DNA of 35,336 nucleotides from Tolypocladium sp. Sup5 PDA-1 (lineage: Eukaryota > Ascomycota > Sordariomycetes > Hypocreales > Ophiocordycipitaceae): NCBI GenBank assembly GCA_000750105.3, contig JPHH03000114.1, forward strand, positions 1-35,336, written 5' to 3'. Numbering within the stretch: the stretch's first letter is position 1; every line of letters starts with the position of its first letter. The translations under genes and the position numbers were made by a program. Below are positions 1-10,410 of this stretch, piece by piece. The notes under the pieces are model-generated. The model was not told the DNA's origin. It made no database searches and worked only from the letters and a program-made list of their open reading frames with translations.

Positions 1-2
1 GC

Positions 3-189
3 ATGTTCGCCGTCCCCAAGTAGCCCTATTTCTGGTACGCATGCCAATGCTGCCGCCCAGTCCGCAGCAACCCATCAACTCGACAAGATCTCGGTACCAA
101 ATACGGCAAACCGGGAGCCAAAGTGGTCGAAGTATGCTTTCGGATATAGTGGATGGCATGTGCATCTTCCGCAACGTCTCAACGGCTGA
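3..189 (+). pseudogene. Decayed gene tail at the left edge (left-arm copy)
   Basis: An open frame enters from the window edge and runs to a TGA at 187-189. It is rich in Ser, Pro and Ala and then contains the stretch WSKYAFGYSGWHVHLPQRL. In the right arm the same frame (32233-32419, minus strand) is continuous with coding-looking sequence upstream of it, so this is the truncated second copy of that gene's end. A different frame at 231-330 encodes CPCCPNRKW followed by RFIRHLR, a possible Cys/His finger in a shifted frame. Product not recognised. Confidence 0.45.
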
Positions 190-1299
190 TCAAAGCCTCA
201 ACAACGGATCTTGCTCAGGTTGAGGCCATCACGGATTCCGACGGCATGTTCTGTTGCCCTTGTTGCCCAAATAGAAAATGGGCTACGCTGGCACGGTTCA
301 TTCGGCATCTGCGGCTCAACTACTGGAGCCCGACTCCGGCCTACCTGCGTCTCTTCTCCAGTCTGTTGCCCTCTCCTACTCTCTTATTTCTGAACTGCTG
401 TCATACCGAAGCGACGTGAAAGCTGATGAGTTATATGTAGCCAGATGTCGCGCTCGTATGCAGCTTTGCCAGATGGTTTCGTCAGCGTCCAATGGATTCA
501 GGTGTCAAACGATATTCCGCCCCAGCCGAGGAGGAGTCCCGACCCTCTTGGGCACCGCTGTTGTGTATATACCTTAACTGGGACCTTCGTCCTCTTGACT
601 TGAGCAGTGGTTAAGGCCAATTGACTCTCTACAACCCTCACATGCATGTCATCTTTCCATTTACATTTGACATCAGGGAGAGCCAGCGCAGTATCGAGAA
701 GTGGTGACTACGCGTGGCTACCCAATAGCGACGTCTCGCCATGCAGGGCCCTTACCACGCGACGAAGCAAAGTAAAGGGATTCGGTATCTCTAATGTACT
801 GTTCAGTAGTCAACAGCTTTGTAATATGTGTATCACAGCAATCCGTTGATATAATTCGCATCAACAATGAAACGGGCTTCGACCGTGGCATTGGTCGCAC
901 TGATCGCAACGACATGAACCGTAGCAGGATTATAGACTATAGTGAGTAGATAAAGCTGATTGATGTTTCTATTTCAGTACTAGAATGTTTACTACCCTGC
1001 AGTTCTCTTTGAGTATATAAATGAAATGAGGAGCTCGTGTTTTATGAGGTCTACAGTGTGGCCGTTGCGTCCCATCTCGGGGGGAAGAAAGTCAGGGCCC
1101 GCCATCCTGTTTCGCACACTAGATAGCTCCAACTTCTCTATAAGCAGCTGGAGCGGTCATTAGATTACGGGATACGAAAGTTGGACGAGGGAGGCTGGCG
1201 AGGAGTCCTGGTTCAGGTTCCAGATTGTGTATGGCTAGAATTCGTCAGCAACGGCAGCATTCATCGACGACCTCCGACACGAGGCTGCGGTCTACGAGC

Positions 1300-2344
1300 G
1301 TCTACGGCCAATCCAAGGCATCCGAGAATTCTGCTCGATGTAGAGTAATCGCTCACCCCCGTTGACTTTCCACTTGGCTCCCAGTGGACACCCTCGCAGA
1401 GTTCAATTCATAATTGAAGTGCGGTCACGGGCTCGAGTGGGCTTGAGTGGGCGATAGGACATGGAACCAAGTCAACTCCTTGCTACTAACGCTTTTTGTC
1501 CGTCCCGGTGCGTCCAGAAGACCACTTGCGAGCGCTGAGTCATTGCCACTGCTCGCTTGAGGTTGTACATTACCGTCGTGGATGGCGTTCGAAATGGTTG
1601 GAACTAAGGTTTATGGTTGTCTACAACACGATCATCGCGCGACTGCGGCTTGGGGAGCGCCGTATCGTTCTTCCTAAATGATGGCTATATGAGTCTCCGG
1701 ATATACTCGCCTCGTTGTCCTGTTTTTGTCGCTCCTCTCGTTGCGCTTCGCTGGCGTCAATAACATGATCACGACGCCACAGGCATATACAACATACAAG
1801 AGCCTGTATATGCCTGTCTGGGCCTAAGAAAGAGGCCAAGTGCCGCTTTGTGGCTCCTGTTGTGAAGGCTGGTTGAGTCCTCATGCATGGGGCGACTTTA
1901 AGCGGGAATGGAGCGCTGCGAACCGCCGGCTATCTCCTACACACGAGGCGGTCACAGACGTAACTTGGATATCTGGCTCTTGCCAGTAGCTGTTCGTTTC
2001 TTGACTCGGTGAGGAGGTTGCGGCTGTCCATGGCTTCGCTGCCGTTTGTCCACAGAGGAGGTGCCCATTTGATGATTCTCAAGGCCTATGGCGATCCACT
2101 GTCTGGTTGTTGACCATTGGCACTCCCAGGACCACTGTCTATCACTGCCTCTCAAAGACTGCATTCTCTGTGGCCACAAGTCTAAAAGATGGCGCGTCAG
2201 TTGGTAGCCGTGAAAGGCCCGTTCAGTCCAATCAGACAAGGCGGTATTACGTGAGGCTTGCACGGGAGACTTCCCAAAGTTACCCTACCCACTTTCAGAC
2301 TTTGTGGGCCCCAGTAATCCCATGCTGCGTCGTCCATTTATTCC
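1300..2344 (+). repeat. Tandem repeat unit A (left arm)
   Basis: Diverged copy of the next unit. Shared landmarks are the stretch around GGGCTCGAGT (near 1430 and 2473), the 'gaccacttgcg' stretch (1519 and 2556), the 'tcttgactcggtg' stretch (near 1998 and 3079) and the 'cagtcc' stretch (2224 and 3211). The offset is 987-1080 bases, so small indels separate the units. No protein family is recognisable in any frame, and no terminal repeats were seen. The mirrored copy is at 30078-31122. Confidence 0.7.
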
Positions 2345-3339
2345 CTTAGATAGTAGCTGGTGGAGTGTCCATTTCTTGACCTTCGTAGTGTGCGACGATC
2401 CCGGCGACGGCAAGCCGACAAATCGACAAGTTGACGCCCCACAGACCTCAACCCGCAATTCAAGCGCGGCCACGGGCTCGAGTAGGTGATGGGACACGGG
2501 GACGAGTCAATTTCTATCAAGTAACGCTACTTTCTTGGCCACAGTTGTCCAGCAGACCACTTGCGGGCACCGAGCGATTGCCACTGCTTGCTTAACTTTC
2601 CGCCGTCCTGGCTGCTACTCGAAGTTGCGTGAAATCAATGTCCATGAATGACCAAGGTTTAGCTCTTGTGAGGAGCGTTATGGGTGTCCGTCGCACGACG
2701 AGCAGCTATCTACAAGAAGATCATCGTGCCATAGCGAGATTAGGGAGGTATCATTCTTCCTACAGCAAATGATGGCCATGCGCTTCTCCTCTTATTGTTC
2801 TCTTTCCGTCGCTTCCCTCACCGCATTTTGGTGGCATCCATATCATGATCACAACTACGCGGCAATACACCGCATAGTAGAGCCTGTAAATGCCCGAGTG
2901 TGTCTGAGATAGAGTCCAAGAGCCGCCTTGTGGCTCGCATTGCGAAACGCTTGCCGAGTTCCTTCGGATGAGGCGCTTCTAGACGTGAATGGAGCGCCCC
3001 AAAACGCCGGCTATCCCCTACACACGAGGCGACCATAGACGGACTTTTACATCTGGCCCTTGCCCGGAGCTGCCCGTTTCTTGACTCGGTGGAGATGCTG
3101 CGGGCCTTATGGCTACGCTCAGGGCGCATTTTCGACTCTCAGAGACCGCATCCCCGTGGCTACAAGTCCCAAAGCCAGCTACCGTAACTTGTTGCCGTGA
3201 AAGGCCGGTTCAGTCCGATTGGACGAGACGGTTTTCCGTGAGGCTTTTACGAGCAAGAACTTCCCAGGGTGGCTGTACTCCTGTACATTTACAGACTTTA
3301 TGGGTCCGCAGCGATCCTATGCTGTTGTCCATTTGTTCC
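2345..3339 (+). repeat. Tandem repeat unit B (left arm)
   Basis: Second unit, starting at CTTAGA near 2345. The same start recurs at 3340, so the period is 995 here. Internal reading frames seen in several phases are by-products of the repeat and do not resemble a known protein. The mirrored copy is at 29083-30077. Confidence 0.7.
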
Positions 3340-3480
3340 CTTAGACGATGGGTGGGTAGATGTTCCATCATTGACCTTCGCAGAGGCACCCGTTCACGGC
3401 GACCGCTAGTCGACAAATGAACAAGTTCCATAATGTAGGCGAAATTATGTGGTCTCCACCCCGGAGGGCGTGTAGGTGAT
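3340..3480 (+). repeat. Truncated third repeat unit crossing the arm boundary
   Basis: From CTTAGA at 3340 the sequence follows unit B at offset 995 ('ttgaccttcg' at 2377 and 3371; 'gacaaat.gacaagtt' near 2418 and 3413), down to a GTAGGTGAT stretch near 3472-3480. The inverted repeat ends at 3391, but the unit goes on for about 90 bases only on this side. The right arm is cut inside the same unit. After about 3480 similarity to the unit fades. Confidence 0.65.
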
Positions 3481-4141
3481 TAACCCTTCTTGATACTCCT
3501 GTACGGTGGTCCTCCCGCAGGCGAGCGACGCACTCGCTCGATCAAGAGCACCATACGTTTCTGTTGGCATCTTCTCACTCCCTGAATGGATGTCCTAGGG
3601 TAACCGACGATGAATAGATCAGTCTGATCCGGAAGATGCTTCGAAGCAAGCCATATAGTACCGCACCTGAACAGTTTTGAGAGACATGTTTCCATTCACT
3701 TGCTCTGCGGTCGCTCTATGCGCAACGTGCTCGACTGCAAAACTTTCCGGCCTGTCCGTGGCGTCTGCCTTTGGTCGTGTTCCTGACTACAGTTGTCCAT
3801 TATTTTCTGTGTCGGTCCGGAAGTTCGACCCCTGCCTGTTGGCACCGTTCGGCGACTGTCGTGTGATTACTTCCACTGGCCACCCAGTGCTGTACCTGAG
3901 GCTATTGTGAACGTGGCGTCACAGTTGCCGCACGCATATCTCACTAAACAAAGAAAAGTCTTACGCCAATGCAGGTACTCGTAGCCTGTTGCACCGTTTT
4001 CGCCTTCTGGTGCTGCTTGGCATTTCGGGCTTTCACATGTTAGCGCGAAATCGTTCCTCGTTTGTGCTGTGTCGCCATACCCTTTTCAGTCAGTCGAGAA
4101 CGGTATCAGAGCTGCGTGTCTCATCGACCACACACAACTAA
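3481..4141. other. Stretch without recognisable gene
   Basis: I see nothing convincing here. The plus-strand frame at 3677-3910 is open, but its composition is not protein-like and it matches no family I know. The stretch may hold the lost 3' part of the dehydrogenase relic next to it, but I could not recognise further exons on the minus strand. Confidence 0.4.
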
Positions 4142-4660
4142 CCGTAGGCGCCGCCAGCAAACCCGGGTTGACTCCAGTGCAGAACGCAGTCTTGCCTTCC
4201 TCGCAGTTGCGGCATCGGCCATCAGCAACGTTGAATGGCATGACAACGCGGTCACCCTTCTTCAACAGTGTCACTCCGTCGCCAAGCTCTTCCACAATTC
4301 CCATGTTTTCGTGTCCTTGACATTCAGGTTCAGTATATGTCATGCGGTTACGCTTTGGTAAAACATACCAAATGTGATGCCCGGCTCTGCTGCAGTTCTG
4401 CCTTCATACATGCTACATTCTTGGTGAGCATCAAGAGGGTCTACGACCACACCCCTTCGTCCCCGTAAAATATAAGCCACTCACTGCAGCTCTGTGCCGC
4501 AGATGGCTGCCTGTAACACCAGTCATTGGCCAAGGCCATCGCCTGTATCGAATTGCAAACATACTGTTGTTACTTTAACGATGATGTCATCTGGATGTTC
4601 CAGTTTCGGCGCGTTCTCGACCTTGACCTTGAATGGTCCGATATAGTTTAACGCCTTCAT
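4142..4660 (-). pseudogene. Zinc-dependent alcohol/formaldehyde dehydrogenase relic, N-terminal part
   Basis: Four exons can be spliced in frame: 4565-4660, 4485-4510, 4369-4412 and from 4315 down. They give MKALNYIGPFKV, then VTTAAICGTELHMYEGRT, then GHENMGIVEELGDGV, GDRVVMPF and the zinc-lobe motif CRNCEEGKTAFC. This is the start of a medium-chain, zinc-dependent dehydrogenase of the glutathione-independent formaldehyde dehydrogenase type. Just after NPG one base is missing: the expected FAGGAYG is readable only in the next frame, and then a TAG follows. The cofactor-binding half is absent, where an intact relative would be about 380-400 residues. A second in-frame ATG lies five codons upstream (4675). 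The gene faces away from the isomerase at 5260, as if they once shared a promoter. Confidence 0.8.
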
Positions 4661-5259
4661 GGTCGATGGTGCCATTGAGAGTCGCGCAGGTACATATGCG
4701 TCTGAAATAAAAGAACTCAACGACAGGTCAACAAACGTGCGAAGTAGTTAAAAGGAAAGACTACCTAGGACATCATTCTTGTTGCCTGTGGCGGAGGAGC
4801 GGATGTAGCTCTGTTTTAGGCAATGCGGGGGAGAGTATCAGTCGCTGATGGACGACTTCAAAACATGGGTATGCAGGATGAGCCACCTCTCGGCATTCCA
4901 CGGGAGTCGGAGAACTCGTAACGGCTGCCAGGCATACTGAGTGATGTCAAATCAGGTTATTAGCGGCGAGACATGCTTGCTGGTGGGGAACGTTTAGCCT
5001 GAACTCCGGAAACTAATTTGCCGCATCCGGAAAGTATTTGCACTCGCAGGATCAGCACCAGAACGAGCTCCAGGACGAGCTCTCAAGATTCGGCATATCG
5101 GACTAAGCTCGGAGAGGTGCTCGAGTACTACCATAAAATCAGTATCTCTTCAATGGTAACGATCAGTCTCTTTACTCCCCGATATGAAGGACTGGGACTC
5201 TCTCCTTGGCCCCTTTTTGTTGGACAACGATTTCCTACCCCGAGGCGCTCCCAGGAGTC
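4661..5259. promoter_or_regulatory. Divergent spacer between dehydrogenase relic and isomerase gene
   Basis: About 600 bases separate the two divergent start codons. This is the expected place for a shared promoter. I see no clear TATA box or palindromic operator. An open frame at 5018-5259 precedes the isomerase start, but it lies in another phase or lacks family similarity. Confidence 0.4.
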
Positions 5260-6525
5260 ATGGCATCGGTGTTGTGTTTTCGCTCTGTCTGGGGCGTTGA
5301 TACTGGCGAAAATTATGGGAATTGGAGCAAATGGTTTCCAACTTTAAAAGCGCAAGGCTATGGTATGTGTGTCGTGTATGCAACTTTGCCGCATCTGGTA
5401 CGGACTAATATGGGCGTCGCTCAGCGGGAGTTGAAATCGACATTGCTGGCCTTCAGGATCTGCCTAAAATACGAAGTATATGCGACAAAGTCAGTCTCGA
5501 AATTAGTGTCCTGTAAGCCAACAAATAAAGAAATACGCCTGGCTCATGCCAGCCTCGGCTGCTAACACAAGACAACAGCATTCATTCACAGTGGCCCAAG
5601 TACGAGGGTCCCAAGCCCACGGGCCTCAAGCCAGAGCATCACCTGGAGCACTATCGGGAGCAACTCGAGATCGCCAAAGTCCTTCGCCCGGCCAAAATCA
5701 ACGCACATTCCGGAGAGTATGTTTTACAGAGCCACAACCCATGGCTGTCCTAGATATTTAACGCGGAAATAGCGATCAATGGTCTGTCGAACAGTCGGTT
5801 GAATTCTTTCGGCGCAGCCTGAGCATCGACGCCGAGGTAGGGTTCGAGGGCAAAGTGTGCCACGAGACGCATCGAAATCGCTCTTTGTTCCATCCATACT
5901 CTACAGCGAAAATACTGAGCCAAGTGCCAAGGTATCATGTCCCCACGAGATCAGGGACCAGGCGGCGCTGACAACGAATCGAGTTTGCGCATAACCGCCG
6001 ACTTCTCTCACTTTGTCGTAGTTTGCGAGCGCTTCCTTGATGTGGGTGAGGAAGACAAAACAATGCTTGAGAGCATCATTCCTCATGTAGGTTGGTCCTT
6101 CTGTTAAATATATCAAGTTCAGTTCTGACTCCGTCGCTCAAGGTCCACCATATCCATGCACGAATTGGTACCACACAGTCGTCGCAATGCCCGGATCCAA
6201 CGGACCCAACATTCGAGAATGAACGAAAATATTTTGAAAATATCTGGAGGAAAATTGTCAAATCAATTACCAAGTCCTCTAACCAGCCTCATCCCATCAC
6301 CTTTGTCCCTGAATACGGGTTAGTCATATTAGATCAACTCCCCTGATCAGGCTCATACGCACTCTGCCCTTTCTCTTGTAAGCCGTTTGCTAACGAGCAT
6401 CCGTCATCCGCAGGCCGTACCCGTACCATCCCTTTGGCTCTTCTACTGGATTTTCTGAGGTTGCGGACAATGAGGGTCGTCGCCTTCAGACTCTGTTTGA
6501 GCAATTCGCGAATGCCAACACTTGA
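5260..6525 (+). CDS. Sugar phosphate isomerase/epimerase-like TIM-barrel enzyme
   Basis: Seven exons splice into 292 residues: 5260-5362, 5425-5512, 5579-5716, 5773-5931, 5984-6086, 6143-6318 and 6414-6525. All six introns are GT-AG and phases agree throughout; introns 2 and 6 carry clear GCTAAC branch sites. The protein belongs to the xylose-isomerase-like TIM-barrel group (AP endonuclease 2 / COG1082 type). It starts with WGVD and WFPTLKAQGY, then AGVEIDIAGL. The four expected metal ligands are present: Glu141 in CHETHRNR, Asp169 in ADFSH, His202 in HIHARIG and Glu254 in VPEYG. It ends with PYPYHPFG and EGRRLQTLFEQF. The start is the first ATG in frame; some relatives may start a little earlier. 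The substrate is unknown. The superfamily includes dehydroshikimate dehydratases, so a role near aromatic metabolism is possible but only inferred. The gene looks intact. Confidence 0.88.
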
Positions 6526-6865
6526 ATGGCCTCTGCTGGTAATTCTTCCCTCCAGGTACAGTTCTGTCGTCTCTCAGCTGTCATCCATAAACTGGAAATA
6601 GCTGCTAGTTAAGTTGAGTCTAGCTGGAGGGAATCGATCGTTGCGTTTCACATCCCGCCGTTTCTCGATGTTCCCGTAATAACTCGATGCTTCTGTGATT
6701 CCTCCAATGTTCCACGGATGAAGCATGTTCCTCTATGTTCCTTGAGCAGCTAGCAGTCATCAACGGTGCCGTCAACTTGAAGGCCACCCGTTCACGTTAT
6801 AGATTGTTTCTGCATCCGAACTCTGTATCCTGATGTCATGATGCTCCCTACACCAGGGGAGTAGA
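6526..6865. other. Intergenic stretch, nothing recognised
   Basis: This follows the stop codon of the isomerase gene. No open frame of protein-like composition, repeat or RNA gene was seen. Confidence 0.4.
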
Positions 6866-7019
6866 TCACTTATACCTCGTCGCTTGACCACTGCGTCCCT
6901 TTGACAGCTCTGGGCTCACGTTGAGCGACCGCCACAAGAAAACGTAGACAAGAACTATGAAAGTGGCTGTGGCATAAACTACGATGCATAACTGGACGAT
7001 GTCCGCCTCTGGCAGCGGC
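6866..7019 (-). pseudogene. Possible last exon of an unknown membrane protein
   Basis: A minus-strand frame of about 50 codons ends with TGA at 6866-6868. It contains a convincing membrane segment (IVQLCIVVYATATFIVLVY) followed by WRSLNV and a basic tail. A GTGTTAG stretch just before it could be a 3' splice site. Upstream lies the degenerate repeat fragment, so no earlier exon can be found. It may be the end of a transporter or of another membrane protein, left behind after an insertion. The call is weak. Confidence 0.25.
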
Positions 7020-7094
7020 TAACACCTTGTCTCTGAACCTTGAGTTCGGGGCCACGCTCTCGGCTCCTTCCCACCCCAGGCACCAGGGACAATT

Positions 7095-7290
7095 GTGCGG
7101 TCACCGTGCCGATTTGTCGACTTGCAGCCACCAGAATCGGCGCGCTCTCTAAAGGTTAACAAGTGGACATCCATGCTGGCATTTTCTAGAGCGAAGAAAC
7201 GGGCAACGCCAAACAGGGACGCTGCGCTACCACAAGTCAGGAAATGGACAGAATCCACCCTGGGCATGAGTCAGACCCATCTATGCGTGA
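7095..7290 (+). repeat. Degenerate fragment of the ~1.0 kb repeat
   Basis: The stretch from 7107 (CGATTTGTCGACTTGC) matches 29998 onward in the right arm at 15 of 16 bases, then about two thirds of bases for the next 50 or more, including AAGTGGACAtCCA against AAATGGACACTCCA. A second echo of that GGACA motif is near 7240-7262. The orientation is that of the right arm. It is much older than the copies in the arms. Confidence 0.5.
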
Positions 7291-7863
7291 TATACTGTTG
7301 AAACATCCTTCCTCTACTCCTGAAACTTCGCAACAATCCCAGAAAACAATCAGCCGAAGCTTCAACATGGTAATACTGGAGTCCCGCCTGGCTCGAGCAC
7401 CAGACATTTCGCCTGGTTAAAATAAGCCAAAAGCGCCATTGCTTCCGCTGCTCCAGTAATAGGCAACGTTTGGCCGACCGACCGAAAGCACTCTATGATC
7501 CGGGCGAGACAAGAAGGCTCGAAGGGGGATCAAAGACAATAGCTTTTGCCTCTCTTTGCTCTCATATATTTGTGTCCCTTCCCTCCTCGTCTATATCTCG
7601 TCGCATACTAAGCCACTCCCTCTGCCCTTTTTGTCTGTAAGGAGATGGGCATCGCTCTCTGACGGGTCTGGAGTTGTAGAATAACGGCCCAGCCGACTTG
7701 CACGAGCCTTCCCCCAGTCATCGAATGAAAGACTAGACAAGCTTTTGGCGCCTTGGAAAGCTCCGACTTACCTTTGCCTTCCTAGTTCAGAGAACGAAGG
7801 CTTGAGAGTGTGCTGTATTGCTCATTACTGATCGATTCCAAAGCGGGTCTACGAGCATGTCAG
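7291..7863. other. Stretch without recognisable gene
   Basis: No frame here resembles a known family. Between 7540 and 7640 the plus strand is pyrimidine-rich (runs of CT and CCCTCC), as in many fungal promoters, but no gene follows it in that direction other than the broken isomerase copy. Confidence 0.3.
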
Positions 7864-8170
7864 GTCCATCAAATCCGCTCCACTTCGGCCGGGCAGGGCC
7901 ATGTGGCATCCACCTTGGATGCCCTGGTGCTCTTCGAGGGGTCGTCAACGTGTTCCCGAATGCGGCTAGGTCCCAGAATTGATCCCGATCCCGAACATTT
8001 GCACACGTACCATTCACTAGTCGAATACCATTTATATAGCTTTTCGACGCTCGTCGCTCCTTAGCCCTTATCCTTACCACCCTTTTGGATCGTCGAAAGA
8101 ATTTTCCGAAGTAGCCGACATTGAAGGATGTCGCCTCCAAAGACTCTGTGAGGAGTTCGCGAATGCCTGA
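7864..8170 (+). pseudogene. Degraded second copy of the last exons of the isomerase-like gene
   Basis: From 8065 to the TGA at 8168-8170 the sequence reads YPYHPFGSSKEFSEVADIEG, then CRLQRLCEEFANA and a stop. It matches the last exon of the gene at 5260-6525 almost residue for residue, with a 3' splice site (CTTAG) kept just before it. Upstream, GTCCATCAAATCC at 7864 and a TTAGTCGAATAC-like stretch near 8015-8030 echo the start and end of exon 6, but the frame between is lost. No earlier exons remain. Divergence is high, so this is an old partial duplication or the relic of a related gene, about 1.6 kb downstream of the intact one. Confidence 0.7.
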
Positions 8171-8314
8171 TAAGGGCAAGCACAAAGCGCGTTCATGGTT
8201 AGGTACCGGAAATCAAGATGAAGCCGCTGCGGCATTTTTCTCTGTTACTATACGTTAAGGGGATGTTTTTAACCCCTAAGACGGCTGTCTCCTCTTCCTT
8301 CAATTACTCATCTG

Positions 8315-8869
8315 TCAAGTCACTGTAGGCTGTTGCAGCTGTTGTTGAATGAACTGATAAGCACAGAAGGAAGCAAGAGCACCGACGATGACAACACCGC
8401 CCAAGCCCATGCCTATGCCAGCCGAGTGTTTATCTGCAGCTGTCACATTAGGGAAAGTAGGAACTTTGTACGCAGTCTCCTAAGGCTCGGGGACAAATCC
8501 ATTAGCTTAACAACATTCTCGCAAATCTTTGGTCAAAGCCTGTCCGTCGTCCTTACCTTTATAGTCCCAATTTGGAGCCGAGAGAGAATCTCGCGTGCCT
8601 CATCACTATGACCAACATCCTCGAAAGCTTCCGTAGCGTCTTGCCCACCGATGTCAACTAGTACCTCCTCACCACCCCTACAGGCATCTTGACTATCAGA
8701 ATTCTCTGGTTGTGCACTAATACCAGCGATGTTGAAACAAAAAAGGGACGACTTACGGATGCTCATGTAAGAAATGGGTCACATTGTAGACATTCCTTTC
8801 GATAACTATGAACACTTCTTGTTTGGTGGTATGCTCCAGGATCTCCTCGTGAGTGAATTCTTGGTACAT
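8315..8869 (-). CDS. Cytochrome b5, tail-anchored
   Basis: Three exons (8757-8869, 8557-8677, 8315-8479) give 132 residues. The heme domain opens with MYQEFTHEEILEHTTKQEVF and contains the signature HEHPGGEEVL, with axial His37, and VGHSDEAREIL, with axial His61. The last exon encodes a hydrophobic segment (GMGLGGVVIVGALASFCAY) followed by a short polar tail. That is the usual C-terminal anchor in the endoplasmic reticulum, with heme facing the cytosol. The protein would donate the second electron to P450s or serve desaturases. Both introns are GT-AG and the frame is unbroken. It lies on the same segment as the P450 (14358) and the reductase (17248), which suggests a dedicated redox partner, though distance and intervening relics leave room for doubt. 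The protein is a normal length for microsomal fungal b5. Confidence 0.92.
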
Positions 8870-10089
8870 TTTGTGGGAGACAAACGAAAGGTAGCGAGAA
8901 ATCAGTTTGTGGAATATCGTAATTAACACAGTAGGAGTATCGGCGCGATAGCAACAATGCCGTATGCTCGTGACTCGTGACTTGTGACTTGGAAGCCGTG
9001 GAAATGTACTTGGATGTTGTCAGCATGAATCGTTGCCCGATAGACCTTTCCCTGCGACGAGGTGGGTGCCGCAGAGCAGACTAAGTAGATATGCTGGAAC
9101 TAAGCAGTGGACGCGATTCAGATTGCCAACCCATGGTCATTGCCCTGCTCTGGCACTCCCGCGGTCAATTGTCGGTGTTTGCTCTCATTACTCACTCAAT
9201 CGCTGAGTGCTGGCCGACTCGACACAGCCCAGCGTTTCGTCGCCGCTGAGAATAGTAGCGTCTGCGTTACTGCTTGCGGCTAAGTCATGAGACCCTCGCG
9301 CTCGGCAACTGACCTGACTAGCGGAACTCTTTCGGCGGGTACTGCCTGTTCGAATGGAGTAATTGCTTCCGACACTGCCAACGGCACTGATGGGGAAACT
9401 ATCCGACGTCAGATGGCCGATCAACTATGTTCGATTCAGGTTATATAACACATTTGTCAGCAAGGACACGGTGTCGGTATTATGGAAGACCTACATAAGG
9501 CTGCAGTTTACAAGCGTCCGCGGCCAATCCCAGCTGTCACGATGCCTGTTTCCAGGTTCCATCGGCATTCGAGACGTTAGGGAGCTTTCCTACCTTGGTA
9601 ACTAAACTAAAATGTCACGCGTCCGTCGTCACCCGTCTTCTCGACGGTGTCGTTAAGTGGAAAGTTCACGCTCGGGAATCCGGCGCACCTCCATGCTTCG
9701 GGCGAAAATTTCCCGATCGGGATAGTATCGAGGAAAGGTGAAGCGCGTACATACGCTGGTCATGCTCCCCTCCAGCGCTCCGTGGCGAGAAGCACATCCA
9801 ATAAACTCAGCGCTGCCCCTCGAAGACACGGCTGGTGTGTCAAAGTACAACGCCACCATTCCTCAACGACGGCAGTCCATTGGTGTTCTTTTGGAGGCTT
9901 CTTGCTTCACGCAGGATACCGAACCCCGAAAGCCGTGGCGCCCCGAGAATCCTATTTTGGCACTCAGGAGTGGCTGCTTGTGCTTTGAAGACGTGCCTCC
10001 GCGGAGATGTCATTTCCATTGATGTCTACCGACAATGTTGAGCCGACATGGAGCAGCGCATTGGCAAGTACGCCCTCCTTAGGCCAGAC
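8870..10089. other. Long stretch without recognisable gene
   Basis: The region upstream of the cytochrome b5 start presumably includes its promoter. Both strands between 9640 and 10020 have open frames of up to about 110 codons, but none resembles a known family and several overlap one another. They may be remains of the 5' part of the hydrolase relic downstream. Confidence 0.35.
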
Positions 10090-10410
10090 ATGCCGACGTC
10101 CGTGTCTACCAATCCGTTGTCGATGTCATGCCACGGAGGTGGCGGAGCCTCGATTATGGACATCCTGCCGTACGGATGACTCGTGTTAACCTGACCCTTG
10201 CCTATCACGTACCGGCTGGCTCCGCGTATTCCACGCATAGTCTTACCATCCATTTCCAAGAGCAGCTGTGCTTACATTACGAAACCCTCGCCAACAGTCC
10301 GGACAAGAGTACGTTGGGTGCATATACGACGCTATCGATGCATTGAAAGACAAAAGGAAATACAGTGGCGGCCATGTGGCTACCCACCAGCGCCGCACAT
10401 GAGCTCCTGA
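10090..10410 (+). pseudogene. Alpha/beta-hydrolase relic
   Basis: One plus-strand frame reads VVDVMCHGGGGASIMDILPYG, with the oxyanion-hole HGGGG. After 26 codons in the same frame comes ITYRLAP, the paired motif of hormone-sensitive-lipase-like hydrolases. Two TGA codons interrupt the frame between the motifs. After about 10320 another phase (YDAIDALKDKRKYSGGHVA) looks more protein-like, so at least one frameshift is likely. The catalytic Ser region (GxSxG) was not found. Probably a dead esterase or lipase gene; identification rests on two motifs. Confidence 0.42.

Larger units (their letters stand above)
1..3391 (+). repeat. Left arm of a near-perfect large inverted repeat
   Basis: This arm is the reverse complement of 29032-32421, with base x pairing with 32422-x. 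I checked this at the window edge, around 961-1030, and through every matching reading frame in between. The differences found are C at 3296 against T (as read in the right arm) and one extra T at 3363/3364. Similarity stops after 3391. The arm still matches at base 1, so it continues beyond the window. It holds the decayed tail of a gene at its outer end, then tandem ~1.0 kb repeat units from about 1300. I see no intact gene or transposase in it. Confidence 0.95.

Noticed and set aside
1..3391. Many open frames of 60-103 codons in the arms, repeated in both tandem units
   Set aside because: They occur in several phases on both strands, shift between units and resemble no protein. They are by-products of repeat sequence.
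9647..10022. Overlapping plus- and minus-strand frames of 68-113 codons
   Set aside because: No family resemblance and no splice pattern joining them to the hydrolase relic.
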